From assembly GCF_029953635.1 (NCBI RefSeq), contig NZ_CP124543.1:62001-126000 (forward strand): DNA of 64,000 nucleotides, written 5' to 3'. This document shows positions 35,954-44,089 of this stretch, one piece after another. The DNA is from Halotia branconii CENA392 (GTDB lineage Bacteria; Cyanobacteriota; Cyanobacteriia; Cyanobacteriales; Nostocaceae). The notes under the pieces are model-generated. The model worked only from the letters and a program-made list of their open reading frames with translations. It was not told where the DNA came from and did not search any database. A program made the position numbers and the translations under genes. Each line of letters opens with the position of its first letter. The stretch's first letter is position 1.

Positions 35954-37290
35954 CTAATCCCCTGTATACTGAATCCGATAAATCCGATTATTAGATTCTT
36001 CGGTCACTAAAAGACTACCATCAGGCAGTACAAGTAATCCTACAGGTCGTCCCCAAGTAGTTGGTACAGAAGGATTGAGCAAAAACCCTGTCATAAAATC
36101 TTCATAATAGCCTTGCGATCGTTCTTGAGCATTGAAGGGAATAAATACAATTTTATAACCAGTGCCGCGATCGCGGTTCCAAGAACCGCGAAAAGCTGCA
36201 AAAGCACCGTTACGGTATTTTTCGGGAAACTTTTGACCATCATAAAACTGTAAACCCAATGCTGCGGAATGGGCTTGAAATAAAACATCTGGGGTGCGAG
36301 TACGGGCTACCAAGTCGGGGCGTTTACTTTTACCATTCGTTATTGACGGGGATCAAGGTTGTTGGGTGTCAAGTAAGCATAAGGCCAGCCGTAAAATTCC
36401 CCTTGTTGAATGCGTGTGAGGTAGTCTGGAACCAAATCATCGCCAATGCCATCTCGTTCGTTGACAGTGGCGTAAAGTTCTTTAGTTACAGGATGAAAAT
36501 CTAGACCAACTGGGTTACGCAAGCCGTAAGCAAAAGTTTTTTGCTGAGAACCATCCAAATTCATCACTTGTACAGAAGCCCTTGGTAGTGGTTCTTCATC
36601 TGCATTAGATTTAGAACCCACAGACACATATAATTTATTACGATCGGGTGAGACTACTACATTGCGTGTCCAGTGCTGGTTATAACCTCCACCAGGAAGA
36701 TCAGCAATTTTTTTACCAGTACCAGTTAGTTTTTGTTGACCTTTAGTATAAGGAAATCGCAGAACCGCATCAGTATTCCCTAAAAAGAAAAAATTATCTG
36801 CAAAAGCCATACCAAAGGGAATATTTAGCCCATTAGACTGAGTAGCAAATGTCTGGCGCACATCAGCAACTCCATCACCATTGCTGTCACGCAATAAACG
36901 AATCCGGTTTTGTCGGGTTTCTGTCACCAGCACATCACCGCTAGGAGTTAAAGCTAACCAGCGTGGTGCGTCCAAATTTTCTGCAAAAACATTAACTGTA
37001 AATCCTTTTGGTACACGCAGTACCGGATTTTCTGGAATTTGTACAACATCAGGTCGTTTAGAAGCGCTTTTTGTAGCAAACGGTGCTGGTAAATTCTTCA
37101 GATTAATGCGGATAGGCTGGGGTGAAAGTGGTTCAGTAGGAATGATATTTTTCGGTTGTGTAGGATTCTGCGCTAATTTAGCCGATGGTTCAGATGCTTG
37201 AATGGGATTATCTGAAGAGGTACGAATTTGGTTACAGGCTGCTGTGGTAGATAGCAAAACTAGCAGCAAGCAACGTGCAGTAACTTTCAT
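35954..37290 (-). pseudogene. PQQ-dependent sugar dehydrogenase-like lipoprotein, frameshifted
   Basis: Two abutting reading frames make up one sorbosone/glucose dehydrogenase-like beta propeller. The first (37290-36340) starts MKVTARCLLLVLLSTTAAC, a lipoprotein signal with lipobox Cys, and ends GWPYAYLTPNNLDPRQ then TAA. The second frame continues with the same domain (NGKSKRPDLVARTRTPD, SAALGLQFYDG, AFRGSWNRD) to 35954. A one-base loss near 36340-36346 explains the shift; no homopolymer is there. It is either a recent pseudogene or a sequencing error. The intact protein would be exported and would oxidise a sugar. Confidence 0.85.
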
Positions 37291-37383
37291 AGCAGGGGAA
37301 ACTATACACAACTTCTTTACTTTAGACTTGAAATTTCATAACTGTCGCCAGTCTCAAGTCCGATTTTTGCTGATAAATCGCCT

Positions 37384-39684
37384 CTAACCACAAACTAAAA
37401 ATAAATTTTCCTTAATAAAATTTCCTAGTTGAGGAGTGACATCACTAGCCCTATTGAGGCAATCTAAAAGTAACTTATTAGCATCCCAGTACTGCTGTAG
37501 TTGCTCCAACTCATGTTGATTGAACTGCCAATTATGACCAATTTGGCGAGTATCAATCATTAGAGTTCGCAATTCCTCAATCCAAGCATTTCCATGATCT
37601 TGCCACCAGATTTTTAGTACTTCTCCACCTTGACTTGGAAAAGGCAGTTGATTTTTCAGGTCTTGCAACGATTTTTGTAAAGATGGTTGATCTGTAAGTA
37701 AATGCCTTAAATCAAGGGCAAAACTTAAAGCAGAAAAACGCTGCAAAAAAATATCAACATTGATTCCCAAACTTACGACAAGTGCATGAGTCAGAGCTAG
37801 ATCTAATGCTAAATCAACGGCAAGATTACCAGCAAGTCTTTGATCCAAAGACATAGCCAACTCTTGATTAAAAGCTAAAGGATATTCTGGAGGGAGAGCA
37901 ATAGTAAAGTAAAAAGCCCGTACACTAGCCGCATGATAAGATGTGCTGACTGTGGCAGATTTTCGTTTTATCCATCCTAAAAAATCATATAATAACGTAT
38001 TTGTGGTAGCTAAATTATCAATGTTTTCTTTGATTAACTGCAACAAAGTATCTGCAGGTCTTAACATATCTACACTTAGTAAATAGATATTTCGCCACCG
38101 ATACTCATTTAAATGATTAACAAAATCTTTTAAAAGTTGGTTATTCGTAATAACTTCTCTAGCGATTAAATATTCTTGAAATATCAAATGAGAAAAAGTA
38201 TAAATTCCTCGCGCTCTTTCGGTTAGTAATCCATGTTGCACTTCGATTGCTTTTAATACCGCTGCACTCTCTAACTCCAATGTTTCTATATCAGTTATTC
38301 TATTGGGAAGATGAACTAGATAGTCGGCGATGATTTGCCGTATTGTACTTTCACTTTGAAAATCATTTCCTTGGGTAAATAAAATTGCTGCAATTCGACT
38401 AAGCAATTTAACTTTATGTAGTAGTGACAAGTCACAAGAGACTTGTTCTCGTTTAATACCCTTTGCTTCATCCCAGCGTAACAAAAGTAGATCTAATGCT
38501 TGTTTATAAAGTTCACAGCGGTTGCTTGGGAAATCTTCTAGCGAATTAAAAACTAAGCACAGGAAATTCAAAAAAATCGGTGTAGCAGCTAACTCCAGAA
38601 TTGGCAAATTTTCCTTTAGTTCTAGTTCTTGCATAAATCTATTTGCTAATTTTTTTGCTTGCAAGGGCAATTTTTTAGCAACTGTCAAAAACCAATTTTC
38701 TGCAAAAATGGCAATTTCTGTTTTAGTAAAATCTGCAATTTCTACTTCAGTAAATCTTTGAAATTGATAATCTTGATAAGCAATGCGAGAAGTAATAATT
38801 ATTTGGTTTTTGTAAAATTTTTCCGTAAATATCCGAATTTTATGAATAACTTTTTCCGCAAATTCTGTCGTAACTTCATCTAAGCCATCTAATAAAACTA
38901 AAGCTCTACCATGAGCTAAGACTTTAACTAAATCTTGTTCAGAAATACCAAAATTTATTAAATAGTCATAAAGATAGTTAAATAAACTAATTTGGTTCCG
39001 TTCTCGAATATCTTCAGCAAAGTTTTTCAGACTAATAAAAATTGGTAGATAATCAGGTTGGAAAATTCCTTGATTGCAATTAATAGCAATTGATTGTAAA
39101 AATGTAGTTTTACCAGAACCTGGCTTTCCCAACACCATCAGATGGGAATATCTTTTAACCATTTCTAGTCCTACTATTTTTTCTGAGCTTGATTTACTCA
39201 ATTTACAATAATTGAATTTATTTGCATTTAACTTTTGCAAATCGGAAATTTCTAGCCATCTGTTACTAGTAATTTCCTCAAGAATATTGACATCAACATA
39301 AATATCGTTGAGGGCAATGGGTCTAGTAATATCTAAAAGATGTAAAGTACCGCACTGGGCTTGCATTTTTTCATAGTGAACAGACCGCAGTTTCTGCACA
39401 AGGGCATCAATATCTAGGGTAATGCCTGTAGAGGTATCTAAAAACGTGGATTCGTCGAAATCCGGCTTTTGGGCTATTTCTGACGGTTCTAGCTCAAGGA
39501 TAAAGCAAATGTCATTAAAAACATGGCGGTCGATAGGCTTACCAGTGAAAAACTTCCAAATAGGCTGGCGAGTTTCTAGACTGACTTCACTAGCTAGATA
39601 TTCTTGTGTCCAACCCGTGCGTTTAAAAGCTTGTTTTGCCTTTCTAATGCCTTCAGCTGATGCTTGGAGCGATCGCTTTGCCAT
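37384..39684 (-). CDS. NACHT-domain STAND NTPase (putative defence or signalling protein)
   Basis: A 766-residue protein. The N-terminus (about 1-75) looks like a helix-turn-helix-like domain (GWTQEYLASEVSLETRQPIW). The NACHT NTPase has Walker A GKPGSGKTT (186-194) and Walker B LLDGLDEV (about 265-271), followed by a winged-helix region. The C-terminal ~200 residues are helical (RWRNIYLLSVDML, LKIWWQDHGNAW), similar to the NCH helical domains of NACHT conflict systems. No effector nuclease or TIR domain is visible. Such proteins act in phage defence; this copy is not tested. Complete, AT-rich, unlinked to other defence genes. Confidence 0.8.
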   Translation of the reverse strand: MAKRSLQASAEGIRKAKQAFKRTGWTQEYLASEVSLETRQPIWKFFTGKPIDRHVFNDICFILELEPSEIAQKPDFDESTFLDTSTGITLDIDALVQKLRSVHYEKMQAQCGTLHLLDITRPIALNDIYVDVNILEEITSNRWLEISDLQKLNANKFNYCKLSKSSSEKIVGLEMVKRYSHLMVLGKPGSGKTTFLQSIAINCNQGIFQPDYLPIFISLKNFAEDIRERNQISLFNYLYDYLINFGISEQDLVKVLAHGRALVLLDGLDEVTTEFAEKVIHKIRIFTEKFYKNQIIITSRIAYQDYQFQRFTEVEIADFTKTEIAIFAENWFLTVAKKLPLQAKKLANRFMQELELKENLPILELAATPIFLNFLCLVFNSLEDFPSNRCELYKQALDLLLLRWDEAKGIKREQVSCDLSLLHKVKLLSRIAAILFTQGNDFQSESTIRQIIADYLVHLPNRITDIETLELESAAVLKAIEVQHGLLTERARGIYTFSHLIFQEYLIAREVITNNQLLKDFVNHLNEYRWRNIYLLSVDMLRPADTLLQLIKENIDNLATTNTLLYDFLGWIKRKSATVSTSYHAASVRAFYFTIALPPEYPLAFNQELAMSLDQRLAGNLAVDLALDLALTHALVVSLGINVDIFLQRFSALSFALDLRHLLTDQPSLQKSLQDLKNQLPFPSQGGEVLKIWWQDHGNAWIEELRTLMIDTRQIGHNWQFNQHELEQLQQYWDANKLLLDCLNRASDVTPQLGNFIKENLFLVCG

Positions 39685-39927
39685 TGGTTTACCACCAACC
39701 TATAATACTGATGTGTCTGTTTGAATACAATTCATACAAATCATACAAGTTATACGTTAATTTACACCAAAAACCCAACACGATCGCAAACGTCGACTGT
39801 ACATAATAGTATTCGAGTCAGCCAAATCTACATACCCAACTAGCTTAGGCCATTGCCAAGACTAGCTATTGCATCTTGAGCAATGCCCAAGCTTTTATTA
39901 AACCTGACTTGTATTGATTTTTTTGAT

Positions 39928-41142
39928 TTACGCAGGTAAGTGTTTTTTATTCCACAAAAATTTTTCAAATTCTGCTGCGGGGAGTGGATGACTAAATAGA
40001 AAACCTTGCATAGCATCACAGCTTTTTTGGCGTAAAAAAGATAATTCTGCTTCTGTCTCTACACCTTCAGCGATTACCTGCATATTCAGGTTATGAGCCA
40101 TTTCAATTAATGCTTTGGTAATTGCAGATTTTTGAGGATCTTGGTCAACATTGTGGATAAAATAGCGATCAATTTTGAGAGTATTAACTGGTAAATTCTT
40201 TAGATAAATTAAAGAAGAATAACCTGTGCCAAAATCATCAATGGCAATTCTAACACCTAGAGATTGCAATTTATTTATAGTAGCGATCGCGCTGGTTATA
40301 TCTTGCATAATCATACTTTCAGTAAGTTCTATTTCTAAATATTGTGGTTCTAAATTATTGATTTTTAAAAACTTAACTATTTTTTGAATAAAATCTGGTT
40401 GATTAAATTCAATTACCGATAAATTTACAGCCAGGGTCAAGTCAGAAATTCTTGCATCCAGCCAGATTTTCATTTGCTTACAAACACTCTGTAATACCCA
40501 TTGATCAATAGGCATAATTAAACCTATAGACTCTGCTAACGGAATAAATTCCGTTGGCGAAACTAAACCTAATTCAGGACTATGCCAACGCAACAAGCAT
40601 TCAGCAGCTATTATTTTACCAGAGCTAATATTGACTACAGGTTGATAATAAATCTCGAATTGTTCTGTAAATTGCTGACTGTTTACAACTCGATGTAGAC
40701 TAATTTCTAACAATTGTCTTTTAGGAGATAAAGTCTTAGTTATAGTTTGATTTGATAAATACTTCTTTAAAGTAGCTTGCCTTTCTAAGCGGTTCATGAT
40801 TGCACTTAGTAACTCTGCCCTTGTAAATGGCTTGGTGAGATAGTCATCTGCTCCCATATCCATGCCTTGACGAAAATCAGCTTTAGCAGATTTTGCAGTT
40901 AAAAAAATAAAAGGAATAGTTGCTGTTAATGGCTCTTGACGTAGCGCCGTAATCACTCCATAACCGTCAATTTCCGGCATCATCATATCACACAAAATTA
41001 AATCAGGGATTTCAGATAACGCTAAATTTACACCTATTTTCCCATTCGCAGCAGCAACAGTTTCAAAGTTCTCAGCTTCTAATAAATCTAAAATATTTTC
41101 ACGTACTGATTCCTCATCTTCAATAACTAAAATCTTGATCAT
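39928..41142 (-). CDS. Response regulator with EAL phosphodiesterase domain
   Basis: A 404-residue REC-EAL protein. The receiver has Asp52 in LILCDMMMPEIDGY and Lys in YLTKPF. The EAL domain begins AAECLLRW (ECL in place of EAL), then NLSVIEFNQP, LEIELTES, IDDFGTGYSSL, LKIDRYFI and IAEGVETEAEL, so the metal-binding and catalytic Glu, Asn, Asp and Lys residues are present. It should cleave cyclic di-GMP when phosphorylated. It starts nine bases after the end of the histidine kinase gene, so the two are one operon. Confidence 0.9.
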   Translation of the reverse strand: MIKILVIEDEESVRENILDLLEAENFETVAAANGKIGVNLALSEIPDLILCDMMMPEIDGYGVITALRQEPLTATIPFIFLTAKSAKADFRQGMDMGADDYLTKPFTRAELLSAIMNRLERQATLKKYLSNQTITKTLSPKRQLLEISLHRVVNSQQFTEQFEIYYQPVVNISSGKIIAAECLLRWHSPELGLVSPTEFIPLAESIGLIMPIDQWVLQSVCKQMKIWLDARISDLTLAVNLSVIEFNQPDFIQKIVKFLKINNLEPQYLEIELTESMIMQDITSAIATINKLQSLGVRIAIDDFGTGYSSLIYLKNLPVNTLKIDRYFIHNVDQDPQKSAITKALIEMAHNLNMQVIAEGVETEAELSFLRQKSCDAMQGFLFSHPLPAAEFEKFLWNKKHLPA

Positions 41143-41151
41143 AGATTTAAC

Positions 41152-43545
41152 TCAACTGATATTTCGGTTATTAAATGGCAAAGTAACAGTAAACAACGTA
41201 CCGACTTCCAGCTTACTTGTCACAAAAATTTCACCTTGATGGATATCCACACACCTTTTAACAATCGCTAATCCTAATCCAGTTCCTAAGATATTACCGA
41301 CATTTTGAGCGCGATAAAATGATTCAAACAAGTGCGGCAAATCTTCTGGTGGAATACCAATTCCCCAATCTTGAATTTCAAATATAGCTTGTCCATTCTC
41401 ACAAGCAAGAGTAAATTTTACAGCACTATTAGCTGGGGAATATTTAATTGCATTTGAGAGTAAATTACTCAAAATATGCCCCAATAATTTATTATCCATG
41501 CAGCATGACGCAGATTCATCTTGACTGATAAAATTAATAACTCGCTGATAGTTAAAATTCAATTGCATTTCTGCTACTAATTCATGGCAGTAGGCAACTA
41601 AATCAAAAGATTTAGGTTTAAACTCTAAGTTTCCTGCTTCCACTTTGCCAATCACCAACACATCATTCAACATATCCGTCATTCGCTTCACAGCAGTTTG
41701 AATACGGCGCAAATGAGTAAGTTTTTTTTCCTCTGTCCATTTTTGGTGGTAGTGTTCTAATAACTCCGCAGACGAAAGGATAGTACTTAAAGGCGTGCGG
41801 AACTCGTGGGAAGTCATAGAGACAAAACGAGATTTGAGTTCGCTAAGTTCTTTTTCTTTCTCTAAAGCTACTCTTAATTCTTGTTCTAATTGTTTACGGT
41901 CTGTGATTTCTGCCAAGTAACCAACCAATTCCAATGGATTACCAGTATCGTCTCGTAGTAGCTTGCCTTTGTCATATAGCCAACGATAACTTCCATCTTG
42001 ATGTAAAAAACGGTATTCTAGTTTGTACTGTTCCTGTTCTAATACCTTTGAAAGTTCAGTAAATACATCTGGCAAGTCTTCTGGATGGATACGACTAGCC
42101 CAAAAACTGGAATCTTCTATCATTTCTTTGGCTTCATAGCCCAGTATGGTACTAACATTTTCGCTAACAAAAGTACCGCCAAAATCTCCCGATGCTTTGG
42201 CGGTATAGATTACAGCTGGACTGGAGTCAAGTAAATATTGCAAACGTTGTTGACTGACAAGTAATGCTATTTCTGCTTGCCGACGCTGTGTAACATCAGT
42301 ATGGGTAGCTACTGTGCCGATAATTTTACCATTAGTATCTTTAATTACATAAGCACGTAAATAAATTTGCATAATGTGACTACTGCGCGATCGCATTGTT
42401 ACTTCACCACGCCACGGTTCACCTTTGTAAATAGTCATAAGTACTTGTTGTAACTGCGCTGGATGCTGGAAAATAGTTAATGCTCCACCAACAGCTTGAA
42501 ATTCTTTTAGGGTGTACTCATAAAGTTCAGTAAACCCCGAATTAACATAAATCGGCTTGCCTGTAATATCAGCCATGCAAATAGCGTCACTTGTACTTTC
42601 TATAGCTTGGCAAAAGCGTAATAGCGACTCTTCGGCTATTTTGCGGTCTGTAATATCTGTAGAAATGCTGCAAACTGCGTAGGGTAAACCATCAGCATTT
42701 TTTAAAGGAGACTTGACAGATAAATAAGTATGTAGTCCATCTTCGTGAGGGACAACTTCTTCAGCTTCTATGGAAATATTACCTGCAACTACCTGATGAT
42801 TATTAGCAGCAAATCCATCGGCAATATCAGCAGACCAAATATCATAAATGCTTTTGCCTATAATTTGATCTTGAGTAATTTTAAATAATTGTTCAAATTT
42901 ACGGTTGATCAGTAAGAATTGATTTTTAGTATCTATGACATAAATCACCGCAGAAGAATTATCTAAAATTGCTTGCAACTGCTGTTGAGTCTCTCGTAAT
43001 GCACTTTCTGCCTGCTTACAAGCAGTAATATTTTGGAATTTAGCTTCAACATCAAAGACTGGAATCCCAGTAGTTTCAAGAACTGCTTCGTGGTCTAACT
43101 TTGCTTTTTGATGATTAACAAGTAAATCATAGTCTGATGTAGGTTGACTTAATTCTCGACAAATACTTTGAGATGTAATCGTCCCTACAAGTTGACCTTG
43201 ACTATCTACAATTGGCAGAAAAACCAAGTTATTCTGGTTCAACAGTGACAATGCTGTTGCCATATTCTTAAATTCTGACAACTTCAGTGTTATTACTGAG
43301 GTATGCATAACTTCAGAAACTTTAGTGGTTTTAAAGTCAACCCCTGAAGCTAAAAGATGTAATATATCTTGCTGTGTCAAACACCCCACTATCTGCGAAC
43401 TTGTCACCACCAAAATTTGGGTACTTTGTTTTGTCATCAGTGATATTGCATTTAACACTGATGTTTCTGGTGCAACCGTTAGTGGCGAAAAGTCGATTAT
43501 TGACTTTAAGCATCGTAGCCAGAGAAGTTGAGGTAAGGCTTGCAT
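41152..43545 (-). CDS. CBS-PAS sensor histidine kinase
   Basis: A 797-residue kinase. Residues 15-135 form a CBS pair (LTVAPETSVLNAISLM, VMHTSVITLKLSEFKN), which may bind adenosine nucleotides. Three PAS domains follow (about 185-300, 305-425, 430-555), then HisKA with His580 in SMTSHEFRTPLSTIL and an HATPase domain (NLLSNAIKYSP, GTGLGL). No membrane segments, so it is cytosolic. It likely phosphorylates the REC-EAL regulator that follows and so ties energy or redox sensing to c-di-GMP breakdown. Confidence 0.88.
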   Translation of the reverse strand: MQALPQLLWLRCLKSIIDFSPLTVAPETSVLNAISLMTKQSTQILVVTSSQIVGCLTQQDILHLLASGVDFKTTKVSEVMHTSVITLKLSEFKNMATALSLLNQNNLVFLPIVDSQGQLVGTITSQSICRELSQPTSDYDLLVNHQKAKLDHEAVLETTGIPVFDVEAKFQNITACKQAESALRETQQQLQAILDNSSAVIYVIDTKNQFLLINRKFEQLFKITQDQIIGKSIYDIWSADIADGFAANNHQVVAGNISIEAEEVVPHEDGLHTYLSVKSPLKNADGLPYAVCSISTDITDRKIAEESLLRFCQAIESTSDAICMADITGKPIYVNSGFTELYEYTLKEFQAVGGALTIFQHPAQLQQVLMTIYKGEPWRGEVTMRSRSSHIMQIYLRAYVIKDTNGKIIGTVATHTDVTQRRQAEIALLVSQQRLQYLLDSSPAVIYTAKASGDFGGTFVSENVSTILGYEAKEMIEDSSFWASRIHPEDLPDVFTELSKVLEQEQYKLEYRFLHQDGSYRWLYDKGKLLRDDTGNPLELVGYLAEITDRKQLEQELRVALEKEKELSELKSRFVSMTSHEFRTPLSTILSSAELLEHYHQKWTEEKKLTHLRRIQTAVKRMTDMLNDVLVIGKVEAGNLEFKPKSFDLVAYCHELVAEMQLNFNYQRVINFISQDESASCCMDNKLLGHILSNLLSNAIKYSPANSAVKFTLACENGQAIFEIQDWGIGIPPEDLPHLFESFYRAQNVGNILGTGLGLAIVKRCVDIHQGEIFVTSKLEVGTLFTVTLPFNNRNIS

Positions 43546-43732
43546 AAACGATTACCATACCTATCATCTTTAAAGCAGATTATTTAAGTATCTTCTAATA
43601 TAGGCACTAGGAGCTAGGGGCTAGGGACTAGAGTTATTTTTAGGGAAATGCTCAGAACTTTAGGTTGGGTTTGAAAACAGCCTCTAGCCCCTTTTCCTTA
43701 CTGGAGTGTATTACACACAACCGAAAAGCGCT

Positions 43733-43905
43733 ATACCTGGATTTCTCACTTGTGAGAAATCCAGGGAGTGTGGGGAGTGTGGGAAGAGAGGGGAAAGAGG
43801 GGAGATAGGGGGAAAGAGGGGAAAGAGGGGAGTGTGGGGAGAGATTTCTTCTCCATCCTCCCACACCTCCCACACCTCCCACACTTTTGTGAGAAATCCG
43901 GGTAT
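43733..43905. mobile_element. Palindrome-ended repeat element with polypurine core
   Basis: ATACCTGGATTTCTCAC (43733-43749) is matched inverted by GTGAGAAATCCGGGTAT (43889-43905) with one mismatch, so the 173 bases have 17-base terminal inverted repeats. A second inverted copy of the left end (43752-43765) makes a perfect 14-base-arm hairpin right at the start. Between them, 43760-43850 is almost pure purine with many GGGG runs (GGGGAAAGAGGGG units), followed by a pyrimidine tract of CCTCCCACA repeats. No gene. Left flank 43546-43732 holds heptamer repeats and a GAGTGTATTACACACAAC element shared with 51461. Confidence 0.75.
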
Positions 43906-44055
43906 ATTAGCTTTGGCGATCGCAGTAACCAAGATTCATTGAAAGCGGCGGAAAACTCCATCCCTTCATGGGTGGTTAAATCAGTGAACAGTGAAAACTG
44001 ATGACTGATAACTGATAATTTCTTCCCCATGCCCCATGCCCTATGCCCTATGCCC

Positions 44056-44089
44056 AAAAACTTCAATCCCCTTGTGGCGTGAAGTTTTT
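44056..44089 (-). terminator. Possible terminator of the GH10-like gene
   Basis: On the minus strand AAAAACTTCA and TGAAGTTTTT form ten-base arms around a 14-base loop, right at the stop codon of the GH10-like gene; the T run is short (five), then GGGC, so it is only a moderate terminator. The flank 44020-44055 is CCCTATG heptamers. Confidence 0.5.

Noticed and set aside
43652..44066. Several open frames on both strands between the kinase and hydrolase genes
   Set aside because: They read through the polypurine and heptamer repeats and give low-complexity peptides.
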